Source of the DNA: Amyloporia xantha
Lineage: Eukaryota; Basidiomycota; Agaricomycetes; Polyporales; Adustoporiaceae
NCBI GenBank assembly: GCA_036971615.1
Contig: JAYKKR010000025.1
Span: forward strand, 124,001 to 188,000
Direction of reading: 5' to 3'
Length of the DNA: 64,000 nt
Made by a program: the position numbers and the translations under genes. Below are positions 22,130-33,922 of this stretch, piece by piece. The first letter of the stretch is position 1; each line of letters begins with the position of its first letter. The notes below the pieces were generated by a model. The model searched no databases. It was not told the origin of the DNA and was given only the letters and a program-made list of their open reading frames with translations.

Positions 22130-22447
22130 TCCACTGCCACGCGAATGCGATATCAAACCACGCTTGCGCGCACGTTTCTGTGACTTGGCGCCATCGTCAA
22201 CTTTCTCCGTGATGTCTGGCTCTTTCTCTGGTGACGGCAAGCCTGACTTCTGATGACGCCGCATGTTATGGTCTAGCGACGGCGACATGGAACCATGCTT
22301 GCGCGGTGGTTTCTTTGACTTCGCACCGACCACAACTTGGTCCGTGGTCTCTGCATCTTTCTCAGGCGATGGCGAGCGTGACTTCTGATCGCGCCATGTG
22401 TTATGGTCTTTCTCTGGCAACAGCGAGTGTGACAGATTACGCCGCAT
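22130..22447 (-). repeat. Coding tandem repeat, about 135 bp unit
   Basis: Within the last exon, two full units and a partial third encode SPSPEKD...KSKKPPRKHG-like sequence, repeated about every 45 residues. The units differ by many substitutions. Confidence 0.7.
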
Positions 22448-24680
22448 GTTATGTCTATCAAAGTAAGTCAGACCCCCCTAATCAGACGAGTCCAAGAGCA
22501 CTGTACCATTTATTATTATCCCCGCCTTGTCCATCCTCATGGGTTTCCTCTACCATAACTTCTTCTTCATCACGGTCGTCACTGTTCACCTCACGCTCAC
22601 GCTCCTTCCCCCTGCCCCGGCCTCCCCCACCCTCGTCAGCGATGATGTGTTTGTCATTTCCCGGTACCTTGGGCTCATCCTCATCCTCCTCGTCGTTCTC
22701 CTTGGCCTTGTTCTGCTTCTGCTGCTCGCTCCCGGCGTGGTACTGGCCCTCCCTCCGTTGCTCGTCCGCGCCTCGTCGGTTGCGCTTCTCACCATGTTCC
22801 GTCTCATTACGCTCGGGCCACTCGCTTCTCGATTGCTCGTTGTGCTCGGTCTTCTTGCGCTGATCTGGGTGTTCATTCTTGCTCTCCATGGGCTCGACCT
22901 GCTCCGATTGCTCCTCCAATCGGGCCTTAGGTGATCGTGAACCCTCCTGGCCCCTGGACGGCTTCTTGCCCGATTTCTTGTTTCGGCAATTGTCGTCGTC
23001 CGAGGAGACATAAGTCACTCCGGATGGACCCGCAGATGCAGCCTCCTCAGCTTTGACTGCCTTGTAGCTAGGAGGCACGTTGAAGCTGAGTGCTTCGTCA
23101 GTATCTTGGCTCTCCCAAATCTTCCCGTATAGCGCAATGAGCGCGCTTGCCGGAATGATCGCCGGATTCCTGAGTCTTCCTCCACGCCAGTACGTCGGCA
23201 GGATGTCCCCATCAGGCTCTGCCAGCACTTGCACCTCCCAGTTGAGAGGGGGGCAACTACTATAGCCAAAGTATGCATGTGCTACATGACATTGAGGTGA
23301 TCTGTCAGCTACAAATCATCCCAAGGGACACACTGACGTACCCCAAAGAGCCTCTATGTAGGCATACAAAGTCTTCGCACCGTCTGACGCCCTTCAGTTC
23401 TCGTCCCAAGCAGGCAGAATGGGCTTGTTCTTCGAATCATATTGAATGCCGAACTCGAGACCTAGCGGCCGCGTGGCTAGATGATTGATCGTCAGTCGGG
23501 TGCACTGTACAAAATGTGAAGTACTTACGCAACACTTCCTCTATATACCCCTCCCAACGATCATCCTCTGGCTGCGGAGGCCCACCCTTGTAATTGCCAA
23601 ATGTGATTTCTTGACCTGGTTTTGTCACGTCAAAGCTGTACGTCGAGTGTGGGCACGGAATACATCAGCCTTGTGAATAATACGTATGAGGTGTGATGGC
23701 ACTTGCCAACCGTATCGAGATACGCTGCACGCACGTAGAATACAGCATCGCCGATCTGGTCGCGCTGGTCACCAATGAGGTCGCTGAGTGACGTCGCGAT
23801 ATCCGAGAACACATGGAGTTGGTTCCTAGAAAACCGAGTCAGTTCCTGCCATACTTCATGGCCATGTTATCTTCGACTCACTTCGCGATGCTGTCCTGTG
23901 TCGCAGGCAGCATCTTTAAATCCTTCGCTTTCTTTTCCCACTCCTGATGTTCCCTTTTGCTCAGCTTCTTGAAGCATTCGGCGACGAGCTGCTGACGTCT
24001 TCCGGCTCGCTCGTCTTGCGGTGGATTGAGTTTAGCGAGTAGGTTGTCCACATACTCCTTGTTCGCAGATACTTGAGACCAGAGTCTTGACGGGCCCGGG
24101 TTGCGCGTATGACGGCCAATGATCAACTTGCCCTTGTGGCGGGAGGTGTGTAGCCGGCTTTTGTCGAGTTGCTGAACCAATGATTCAAGCTCTGCAAGTC
24201 ATGGGCAAGATCAACAACAGAACAAGGATAAGAAAGAGCAGCAGGAGCAACAGAAGAAGAAATGGGAGCCTCCTCTCCCGGCTCCTGTCAGCAAGCAGAA
24301 GAAGCGGGGCCCCGAAGGCGGAGGCAACAGAGAGGAGAAGAATGAGGAGGACAGGATGAAGGTGGACGCTTACCGTTTCGAGATCTCCATGGCTGATATT
24401 CCATTTCAACTTTTGCCATGCCTGTTCGAGGGCGTTCTTTTTAAAATTTGCACGCTCGTTGGATTTCTTAGGGAGATTCTTGAAGACCTCGGTTTGATCC
24501 AATAACCACGCCTTCTGGTCCGCCATCCAAAACATATGTTTCTTCTTGTTGCTCTTCGCCAACTGCACCCCTGGTGTAACACTGAGCTCGTCTTCGCCGC
24601 TGGAGTCCTCTTCGCTGCTCGAAGGCCCACTGGAAGGTGTTTTCTTCTTGTGTTTCTTGCGTTTCTGGGTTGCTCGCCTC

Positions 24681-26306
24681 CATCAGGAAAAACCCCTTTG
24701 GCCCTAGGTTGACCTAGGAGTGACCTAGGCTGCCCTAGGGCACTCAGAGCACCCAGAGTACTCAGAGCACTCAGAGCAACCCAGGTTGCTCTTAGAGAAA
24801 AGTTATTTAGGTTTTGGAACCCAGGTTGACCTGAGTCAGACCTGAGGTCAGTCCTAGGTTGACTCAGGATATACCATATTTCAGTCTCAATATCCTTGGG
24901 ATCACTTCATTTCACACTTATGAAAGACAGCATATAAATATATTCAGATATAATACAATACAGATGTGATACAAATAAATGTAACATATATTTGTGAAAT
25001 ACTAGAAGGAGAAATATGCAAGGCACTTACCATTCATTACTATCAATACAATATAATAACTTTCAGTAATGAGCTTCAGAAGCAAAACAACAGACTTACT
25101 CACATTACAATCCCAGACAGAATTGGAGCATAGGCAGATGGTGAAAAGAATTGTGAAGCTTAAGAACAACTGAGAGATTGAAGTATGAATGGAAGATCAA
25201 TATGAGCTTAGACATGTCCACTCACCAATTGCTACGACTTCTCAGAAAGAGAGAGAGAGAGAGAGAGAGTGCACACTGAGTACAAGTGATATCTGTCATG
25301 CACAGTGATACGTCAGCATCAGCTTTGAAAAGATGAGTAGACTTACTTTGTATTGTCACTGTATGGCTATGGCCAGTACTTATAAGTAAGACTATAGTTG
25401 GAGATGAAGAAGGAAGACACACACTTATTGCCTTTCAGGTCAACAGCGTCCAACCAGTCCTGTGAAGTGTTACTCCTCATGCCAGCCCAGAGATAGCTTA
25501 GATAGTATAAGTAAGGCAACAGACCAGATGAGCACCCAGAAGATTAGAGAAAGAGATAAATAGACCAGAGGCAGCCAAAGTAGAAGTGACAGCAGGACAG
25601 AAAAGATGAGAGTGAAGGAGTTAGAAGAGAAACGAGCGCAGTGACTGCTGTGGAATGAAGACGTGGCAGATCATGTGAATGTCATGTGACCTTCCCAATA
25701 AGGAAGTGTGCCCCGGCACGCTTCCTTATATGGAAGGTCACATGACCTTTAACCAGTGCATCATAACACGCTCATTTCTTACATTTAAAGCCTCTGTTAC
25801 CTCAATATTGCTCATTCTATCCCTGGATCTGGTCTTTTGTATCAATTAGAATGTACAGAATACATATTCTAAGTGCTATACTGTGTCAATACCACCTTAT
25901 CATTGCTCTTTTTCATAGTCACTATTTGTCCACTTGTATTCTCTATTATGAGAACATTTCTACTCTCAGACATCTTAAGCACAAATTTTCATACTGCTCA
26001 TATTCTATGATATATTTGTTAGTAATAGTTTTCACTACTGGTAAAGTAAATGGCTTAGCATTCAATTGACAAACCACTACATTTGGTGTAAATGGTTGGA
26101 TACATTTATATACCATACTGTCTGCAAATATTATGACATGGTTCAGAGTGCAAAATTACACAAAATCATTGAGTAAGAGATGTGTCAAATCTCAAAGCCA
26201 CTCAAGTTGACCTGGGGTAACCTGAGATGACCTGAGACAACCTGAGAAATCTCAGGTCTGCCAGAGTGACCCAGGTGAACCTAGAGCAAAAGTGTTTTTC
26301 CTGATG
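24681..26306 (+). mobile_element. CATCAGG-family element D (1.63 kb)
   Basis: The termini are CATCAGGAAAAAC at both ends (inverted), flanked by TC on each side as a 2-bp duplication. Subterminal repeats at the left include CCTAGGTTGACC and CTCAGAGCA words, at the right GACCTGAGA words. The centre differs from A, B and C. It contains a (GA)n run at 25244-25268 and a 66-bp near-perfect palindrome at 25681-25746. No transposase is encoded. It lies in a coding exon of the host gene. Confidence 0.85.
25681..25746. repeat. 66-bp near-perfect palindrome in element D
   Basis: The arms start GTCATGTGACCTTCC and continue ATAAGGAAG.GTGCC to a centre at CCCGG. Only one or two central or arm mismatches interrupt it. 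It could extrude a cruciform or form a hairpin in RNA. Confidence 0.85.
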
Positions 26307-26642
26307 TCGCACCTTCACCCCCTTGCCTTTGTCGCGTCGGTCGTCCTTGCCACTGGAGCTGCGACTCGAGCTCGAATCCGCCCTCCGCCTGGGCTTCTCC
26401 CTTTGCGTGAATGGCGGGCCTGGCGACTTCGCCCGCTTGCCTCCGTTCCCTGAATCTTCGTCACTGCTGGTGCTGTCATTGGCAGGCAACACCTTGTTGT
26501 CGCCCTGTTTCATCGGCCGCACCGCTTGAGCCTTTGTCGATGTGGCTGCATGTCCAGACTCGACATTGCTGCTGCTGGCACCACTGTTGTGCTTCCGAGG
26601 CCTGTCGTTCCGTGTGGACCGCTGATCATGGTCAATGGGCAT

Positions 26643-27028
26643 GGTGATGTTTCCAGCAATGAGATACCGTCAGGAGTCATGCATCTGGAGTGTACGTGAA
26701 TGCTTGAGAATGCGACCCATGCCACTGTCACTCACCGCCAGGCTGTCACTCCGTCAGTTTTGAGGCACATTCTGAAACTTCCATTCAGCCATTCCGGAAA
26801 TCTGAAATTAATCTACGATTCTGTACTTGCCTACGAGGGATCTCGGGACTGCCAATCTCTGACTAAGCCAATCGTCTTCTACCGTAGCCAGGCTAATTGG
26901 CCCGCTCAGCGTCGGGGCGGATTATTGTCATACAGTCTTCACCAGTGACCACATGGCCTGTCTTGGATAAATATTTGAATCTGTGATTAGTTCTACGGCA
27001 TTAGCTACCAGTGAAATCTAAGATTACG
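26643..27028. other. Intergenic stretch
   Basis: This lies between two minus-strand genes. It should hold the 3' end of the upstream gene and the promoter of the next. I see no further gene or repeat. Confidence 0.4.
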
Positions 27029-28270
27029 CTAAAAAACCCAGTCCTCTTCATCATCCGAACTGAGGACAAAGTGGATCTCAATTGGATCTGCCAATGCCTT
27101 CTGCTTCCCCTTATCCTCCCGCTGGAGATGTTTCACTTCCTGTTCCTTGACCTCGGCTGATCGCTTGCGTCGGACCCCACTCGATTGCCCCAGCGAGCTA
27201 GCCTCCCCCACAGGGGACGAGAACACCATGGGGAATGGAGCTTTTGGGCACGGATTACTGCATGTTTCTGCACGTTGACCTCCGAGTTGTGCATCGATAG
27301 TCTTCAGCCCGAACGCAGCATCGAAACGAGCCAATAAGGACGGAAGGGGAGGCGGCGTTTCAGGCAGTTGAGGTACGCTGGCCATGAGCGTGTAAGGACG
27401 AGTGATATTCTCGACGCCCGGGCAAGCACGGATCCCTCAGGCTTTGGCTCGGTAGACTAAGACGTCTCCTGGTAATATGTACTGCTTGTCGGTCGGTTTC
27501 GGGTAATCAACAAATTTGCAAAGTTGAGGACACCATTGTTTGAAGTCGTCAGGCCTGCCGAGAAAGTCCACAAGGGCGGGCTGCTTGAAGGTAAACTCGA
27601 GATATTCCCCGTGCCAGATTCCACGAGCAGAGATTGCTAGGGGCTCATCGCCGTCCTAGACAATTCATTCATTAGACTACGTAGTGAAGCAGCTGGCAGG
27701 TGCATACCGCAACATATACCCTCACAGCCACGAGATCTGAGGCCAGAGGACGTCTGCCCCGATGCCCAGAAGTTGGGAGTGGAAGTGCAAGTTGAGAGGC
27801 GGGCGAGGATGGTGGTACTGGGCTTGACGGTGGGGGGTATTCCGCAGGACTTGACAATGGGGCGCTCGAAAGCCCAGTGCGTTGTGCTGGAGTAGAGTGT
27901 CCTGACGCACCGCCTAGGCAAGCGGGAGGCTCCAAGCGAGCGACCTCTTGAAGGCAGCTGTCGTAGTCTTCTAGGTGCATCTGGACTTGAAGCTGAGAGA
28001 CGTGCAAAGGGCAGCGTTCACCCTGCAGACACTGAATACAGGGCGCACTCTCAGTTTGGGGTCTATGGTGTCGAAAAACTGACTTACTATTTTGAATAAC
28101 CGCCCAAGACTCGAAGCGTTGGTGACACCGTAACTGACCACACCACGATGTCAGACATTGGGCTTGATTGGACATCTGCGCAAGGCACTGAGGATCTGCA
28201 AAGTGTTAGGAGAATACTTGTTCACGATGCGCCTAACGTGCTCGTCTGCGCCGGACTTGGGAGGAGCCAT
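27029..28270 (-). pseudogene. Cysteine-rich hypothetical gene with one in-frame TGA
   Basis: A likely start at 28270 (MAPPKSGADEHVRRIVNKYS...LRRCP) is followed, after a frame change, by CLTSWCGQLRCHQRFESW. A short intron (GTAAGT near 28092) leads to CIQCLQGERCPLHVSQLQ, giving a Cys-rich, zinc-cluster-like region. A second intron (27711-27664, GTATGC to TTGTCTAG) leads in phase to an exon with GIWHGEYLEFTFKQPALVDF and QWCPQLCKFVDYP. A single TGA (27437-27439) then separates this from a C-terminal part in the same frame (PQLPETPPPLPSLLARFDAA, ending SSDDEEDWVF). I read it as one gene. The pattern resembles expanded agaricomycete families near KDZ loci. The function is unknown. Confidence 0.5.
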
Positions 28271-28474
28271 AGGAGAGCACAAAACACCTAGGTAGAAGGG
28301 CTTAAACATGGGACAGCCAAAATATGGCACTTACTTGATCTGTCGCGTGATCAGGCCCGCACTGCATCGAGCGAGGTCACCCAGGATCCTACATCATGAA
28401 CCGTGGGCAAGCAGTGAGTCCAAAAGTCATTTCACAGAAGCGTAAATGTCGTAAATACATGCAAAAGATATCAG

Positions 28475-30677
28475 CTATTCTACAAGCATGCCGGGAGGGA
28501 CTATGGGCAACCAATGAAAATGCTGAACGAAAGAGTTCACGTAGAACTCTGCAACCGCGCGCTGAATTCGTCCATATTCTTCGGCATCACAATCGCGCAA
28601 GACTTCCAGATCGATAGTGTTCAGCTAAGTGGGCCTGTCGCACCAACGATCCATGACACGCAGCAATGCATACACGACAGTCCGATAAACTTCCCAACCC
28701 TCTTCCAGGGGCGCCATCCATCGTATCGGCTTTTCTGGCTGCTCGGGCACTACTGACACCGCTGTGCTCGATCCCCATACCCTGGCTACCTCACTTTCTC
28801 TCGACCAGCGCTGAATGTATGATAAGTCCTTGGAGCCCACGAGAAGCGCGTCCAGCGCCAACAATTCACATTGCCAATTAATCTTGCCACACTCCATGAC
28901 GACACACCTGTGCAGGTCTATGGACGTCTTTGCAGTGTCTGCCGTGACAGTGAAGCCCAGGCAGGCTGGTGCCTCTGAGGAATCATACGTCCGGATTGCA
29001 GCTGTCTTGGCAAAGAGACGGCACGTGCTTTGCTGCCGTTCTTGTTTGTCTGTCTTGCTGGGCTCATCATACAGGGTATAGTCACCGTACAGTGCATCAC
29101 GCCACTCAGCGATTTTCAGCGGTTTGCCTCCAATCGTGGGATCAAGGAGACATAAGTGCAGGAATCGCCATATGCGCGCGTAGTTGTGTATATACTGAGG
29201 CATTTTTCCACCCTCACCGTCAAATAAGAACGGGGGCGGGTAGAAATACACTGGGGCATTGTCAAGAGGGGGCAGGGCGGGAACCTTACTGAGAGCTTTG
29301 TGCCAGCATGGAGATATTCCAATGAGGGCCGAGGGCCGGTACTGAAGAGCTGGGTGTGGTGGCGGGGGCGGGGGTGCATTCGCATCTGCCTCCTTGCGAG
29401 CACGTCGGCCTCGATGAGTCCGTTTAGCTGTTCACCCACGCGGCACGTTGCTCTGACAAGCAGTGCTGGTGGATGTGACTGGTTCGAGCTCTATTTTCAC
29501 GCGCTTCTCGGGCTGGTCGTTATTTCCATGTGGGGTCACCTCAGTGAAATGGACAGCGCGGGGCTCCCTGCCCTGTTCAGCCAGCTCGGCGAGTTCAGCC
29601 CCGCACACATGCCGGAGCGCTTCCAGCCCCATAGCTTGCGGCCAGTCCGCAGGTCCAGTGCGCCAATACGTCGGATTGCCGCGCACACACATGAATTTTG
29701 GCACCGACTCCTGCATTGACAACTCGGCCAAGATGTTGTGGGGCTGGACCACTTTCCAGACTCGAATGTGGCGGGTAAGGGGCTGAATGAACCAATACAG
29801 CACTCCAATGCGAAACATGGTCTGCGCAGAGGCAGCATTGGTCGTGAAACCTCCCCGCACATTGAGGGTGTGCCGTGCCACAAACTTAGGGTTCTCGAGT
29901 CGGGGCACCCCTATGTCCAAATACGTAATCCAGCCGGCGAGCTCTAACGTGAGCCGCTGGACGTGTGACGCGAGAGCACCTACATACTTGACCGACTTCG
30001 GGAGGACACACAAACGGTCGAGGCATTGGCGAAGGACGAGTATGATGTGGAATCCCCCGCCTTTGAGTTTGCGTGTGACCTTGTGATTCCTGCCCACCCC
30101 TTCATACGGTTCCATAACTTTGCCTGCTTCCTGCACAAGCTGTGCCAAAAGCCTGGCATTGAGAAATCCCAGCCCGCTCACTCCAGCTGACCTGTCCTCC
30201 TCCCAATCCGTCACACCAATGGCGGTCCACATGATATGTCCTACCCCTTGGGAGGACGGCTCACGTGGAATAAACGGATGATGCGGAATACTGCCGTCAG
30301 TACGGGTGGTGATGAAGGTGCCGACAACCATCGGGAACTCCGGGATCCAGTCTTGGTTCGGCGTAGTGACGACACCATTGGCTCCCAAAGGGAAGTAACA
30401 GGCGGCCTTGCCGTCAAAAGGCCCCAGCGGCGCCCGCAAATCTGGTGCGTAACCTCTCAGCACAGCTCGACGCGGCGGACTGGCTTAACTCACCAAGGAC
30501 AAGACTCGGCATCAGCCTCCAAGGCTCTTCGGGCAATGCGCTCGCAGACATTACTACAAATGTCTCATTAGGATTAAGCTTGCAGAAGCTTGGATCATGC
30601 TCACGGAAAGCAAAATGTTGCTCGATCTCAGTATTCACGGGCACGACCAAACATCCAAATTGAGGCCAGAGATTGTA
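28475..30677 (-). pseudogene. Large hypothetical gene (family W), two in-frame stops
   Basis: An internal exon begins after a TTAG acceptor at 30678 (YNLWPQFGCLVVPVNTEIE). A 40-nt intron (30493-30454) follows. The frame then stays the same for about 1.97 kb: GPFDGKAACYFPLGANG, QDWIPEFPMVVG, HIILVLRQCLDRLCVLP, GFTTNAASAQTMFRIG, a Pro-rich linker, FYPPPFLFDGEGGK, HNYARIWRFLHL and IAEWRDALYGDY, ending near 28475 in HFHWLPIVPPGM. It is broken only by a TGA at 29432-29434 and a TAG at 28625-28627. A related gene lies at 58230-59214 (PPPFLF...HNYIRIR...GEWREALFGDY). I know the type as a repeated agaricomycete protein without known function. No catalytic motif is evident. Confidence 0.6.
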
Positions 30678-31240
30678 CTAAGTGGTACTACGCTGACTAT
30701 TACGCTGATACTGTACTGCGACTAATTAGCTACTAGATTCCTCCCCCAGCTCCCACGCCCATTAATTGCGTACCATGGGATAGGCCAACGGCGTTTGTGA
30801 AGGTGTCCGACGGTACCCAAAAAAGCAAGCATGATAATGATTAGCCTGCTGTTGGGGTTCAGGATGCAAAAAAAAACTTACAGGCTGACAAGGGTGTTTG
30901 TGAATGGGTCCGACGGTACCCCAAAAAGCAAGGAGCCCATTCAGTCATTATAGCCTACTCTATAGGGAGAGATATAGGTGAAGTTTTTATTACTTAGTAA
31001 GGAGAGCGGACATCGGCCGACACCATCGCTATAGCCTGCAGTGCAGGGTTGGCCGAGAGGGTATAATATAGACTTTAGACACGGCGTGGCCGAGTGCACC
31101 ATATTTCTGTGGTATATTCTCGCCTTCAAGTAGTGTTGGCCGAGGGCTATAATATAGCCTTTAGACACGGCGCGGCCGAGTGCGCCATATTTCTATGGTA
31201 TATTCCGCCCTATTGTTTCCTTTTCTACGCTTTAATTAGA
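30678..31240. repeat. Non-genic stretch with two short direct duplications
   Basis: GTCCGACGGTACCC with surrounding GTTTGTGAA...AAAAAGCAAG occurs at about 30795 and 30898. A unit of about 75 bp (TTGGCCGAG...TATAATATAG...TTTAGACACGGCG...GGTATATTC) occurs twice, at about 31050 and 31136. No gene is seen. Confidence 0.6.
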
Positions 31241-31412
31241 TGCATTTTAATAAATCTCATGCTGTAGGTTTAATAATAATAATGCCTCGCCATCCATTTG
31301 GCTTTGCAATCTGTCATTCATCACACCGTTTCGTGTGTGGTCAGGTGAGTGGTGTGACTACAATTCAAAGCACAAGGACTGATTGGCCAATTCCGACGGC
31401 TCCATACACCCC

Positions 31413-31735
31413 ACCCAAGACACGCGCAGAGACAGGGCCATCTTACCTGTGTCCTTCAAAGGATCCAGCTGTCTGGACCCTTTGTGGGACACAGATCCAA
31501 TGGCCATCTCCAGCAGCAGCATCGCGCTATATTCTACCGCTATACATATTTCATGTACGGAAAGCTAAGGTCATTTGAACTGGATCTACCCGCCTACCAG
31601 CATCTAATACATATTCTCACCCAAGACACGCGCAGAGACTGGGCCATCTTATATGTGTCCTTCAAAGGATCCAGCTGTCTGGACGCTTTGTGGCACACAT
31701 ATCCAATGGCCATCTCCAGCGGCAGCATGCACTAT
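31413..31735. repeat. Direct repeat, about 110-bp units 206 bp apart
   Basis: CCAAGACACGCGCAGAGAC and the next 95 bases (including GGATCCAGCTGTCTGGAC and CCAATGGCCATCTCCAGC) occur at 31413 and again at 31619 with few changes. The frames here are not recognised as proteins. Confidence 0.7.
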
Positions 31736-31824
31736 GGAACCATGTCGCAACCATGTCCAGACGCGCTATGCAACCATGCACCACGTACCTTGCCTGCCAC
31801 ATTGTGAGGCGTATGGCACACAGG

Positions 31825-32870
31825 TGTTATGATGTGCTGGCGCTGTTGGACTGGGCCATTTCATCCATGCTGCCCTAGGTCAGCCAGAGGAATCGAATCA
31901 CTGTCCATGTTTTGAAAGTACCCCTGATGCTGATGGACAAATCAGCTGCATCCGGAGTACTCATGGCGCAGAGGGCAACTCGATTCCACTGTTTGAACGT
32001 AGAGAGCAAGGAGTTAATGGGTTTATCCAACAGTGCCATGCATGAATCCCACATCCATTCAGACCATAACTTTGAAACTCACGTTAGAGTCAGACTCCAG
32101 ACAGGAAGACTTGACTCAGTTCCTCCGAGCCGCATACCTGCAGCTCAGAAGGACATAAGTGAAATGGGCCTTGTCCGGCGGCGACGGGCGCCATCTGATG
32201 GCGCCGTGCATGGCGCGCTCATGCTCACCGTTGGGAGATGGCGCTATGGCTCACCAGACAGGGCGCCTTCATCTATGGTCTCCAGAGCCGCATACATGTG
32301 GCTCTGAAGGACATAGATGAAGCCGCCTCGTTCAGCGGCAATATGTGCCATCCGATGGCGCTGTGCATGGCGTGCGCAGGTGAGGCACATGGTGCGCAGC
32401 CGGCATGATGTGCTGGCGTTTTCGACCTGCACGATTCTTCAATGCTACCCTGGATCAAAGCATCTGAATCGAATCGCCATCCAACCATTGTTGGATGGCC
32501 ATCCGATTCAGCCGCTTGAATACCAAGGCCATGGAAGAATTGGCTGGCGCAAAAGGACGTCATGCATTCATACACTCACTGCGCAGACGCAACGAATAAA
32601 TACACCACCTGAAAACACCCACCTTTGACATGGCGCGACGTCCAAAGAGCATGATTTGCTGGCGTCCTCGAGCTGGGCCATTCGTCAATGCTACCCCGAA
32701 GTTAAGCGTCTGAATCGCATCGCCATCCACATGATTGGATGGTAATGTGATTCAGCCGCTTAAATACGAGGTCCATTGGACGAATGGCAGACGCTGGGGA
32801 CGTCATGCACTCGTGCTCATACAGGCAGCGACAAAAAATACATACAGACGATGGCGAGATCCACCTACAA
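31825..32870. repeat. Degenerate direct repeats upstream of the KDZ locus
   Basis: Blocks recur in the same order. ATGATTTGCTGGCGT-like sequence with ATGCTACCC occurs at about 31830, 32402 and 32648. TCTGAATCGAATCGCCATCC with an internal GATTCAGCCGCTT occurs at 32459 and 32707. CCGCATACNTGNNGCTC occurs at 32128 and 32288. Short palindromes such as GCGCCATCTGATGGCGC are included. This may be the terminal part of the KDZ element, but no clean inverted repeat or target duplication was found. Confidence 0.5.
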
Positions 32871-32892
32871 CATGGCGCAAAGAGACCCGGTC

Positions 32893-33647
32893 TCACTCCT
32901 CATCTGGCAACAGCACCTCTTTGAAGGCGTCCAACATCCTGGTGAGGTCGCCGGCATCGCGATGGCGGCTCTCGGCGAAGCGGGTGACCAGGTGTTCGAT
33001 GTTGTCCAATTGATGGCTGACCGCTCTCATATCGCGGTAGTTGACTTGATAGGTGTCGTTGCGACGCTATGCGGCAATCGATGCAATTTATATGAATGAA
33101 TGTGTTGAAAAGGTGGGAGCGGGGTGGGGACTTACTCTGTCATGCAGTGGACACTTCCACCATGCTGGAAGGTGACTGGGAGGGTCGTCTGGCCAAGTCC
33201 ACCACGCGGGCTCGGTTTCTGTGCGCAGCTTCTGTAGCTGCAAGGATGGCGGTGAGGTGAGCGGCGTGAACAGCTGTATCTTGAGGACGTGGATCTGTGG
33301 GACCACCCCAAAGACGGTGGCGTCGCTGATCTTGCGGACAACATCAGGGAGCTCAACGTCGGTGACGCCGACGAGGGCGAGGCGGCCAAGGCAGTTGCGA
33401 AGGGCTTCCTGCTGAGCGTCAGCGCAGACACGTTGGGGAAGGCGAAGCTTACCATTTCCATGCGGAGGCCAATCTCCCACCGCGCCAAGGTGATGTCTAA
33501 GCCAGCCACCTTGTCTCTACCCGCGGCGACAGACATGATGGTTGCTAGCGCCTGCTCGCAGCGCCAGGCATAGTAGGAGATCAGTCGGCGGTTGATAGCG
33601 ATGAGGCTGGAGAGGGACTGTTTGCGATTCTTCAAGGCGAGAGCCAT
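32893..33647 (-). CDS. Small three-exon gene divergent from the KDZ transposase, apparently intact
   Basis: ATG at 33647. Exons are 33647-33453, 33411-33136 and 33066-32893, with introns of 41 and 69 nt (GTAAGC...CTGACGCTCAG and GTAAGT...GCATAG), all phase 0, giving 214 residues. Segments include LKNRKQSLSSLIAINRRLIS, LDITLARWEIGLRMEM, QEALRNCLGRLALVG and the C-terminal RDMRAVSHQLDNIEHLVTR, predicted to be mostly helical. It is soluble, with no signal or membrane segment. Its start is 275 bp from the KDZ start on the other strand, so the two share a promoter region. I do not recognise a domain. An accessory role in KDZ transposition is an inference from position alone. All exon joins are clean, unlike in the neighbours. 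Confidence 0.65.
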
Positions 33648-33922
33648 TGTGCCGTGGGGTGAATGGGTTGGTAGAGCAAGGCGAAATGCAAGGCAAATTT
33701 GAGGAGTCGATGGTGGATCGGGCGATCGCCTTGAGGGAAGGTCATGGCGAAGATCCGTCAGAGATAAGCATCGGCCAAGTATCTGGAGGTGATCGCGTGG
33801 ATATGATCCATTGTTGATAAGGGATCAGGAGGCAGGGGCGTGAGAGATTGCCATTCAGTATGAAAAGGAAGGTGTCATGGATCATGATAAGCCAATTGTC
33901 ATCTGTCCGCAGTGATACGGCC

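Larger units (their letters stand above)
22016..26642 (-). pseudogene. Multi-exon hypothetical gene, interrupted by CATCAGG element D
   Basis: Exons can be followed on the minus strand. Low-complexity basic N-terminus 26642-26307 (MPIDHDQRSTRNDR). After element D, 24680-24374 with SGEDELSVTPG and KKKHMFWMADQKAWLL. Then 24191-23882 with NKEYVDNLLAKLNPPQDERA and ECFKKLSKREHQEWEKKA. Then exons near 23825, 23640 and 23500 (ITFGNYKGGPPQPEDDRWEG). Then 23250-22490 with ILPTYWRGGRLRNPA and a highly charged tail, and a last exon 22447-22016. Introns have GT..AG with short spacing. The last exon holds about two and a half copies of a 45-residue repeat (QKSxSPSPEKD...GAKSxKxxRK). A TGA interrupts the frame at 23394-23396. 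The layout is like expanded agaricomycete transposon-associated proteins. No enzymatic motif is visible. Confidence 0.55.

Noticed and set aside
25244..25268. (GA)n run as a possible regulatory element
   Set aside because: A simple sequence inside a transposon; nothing links it to a promoter.
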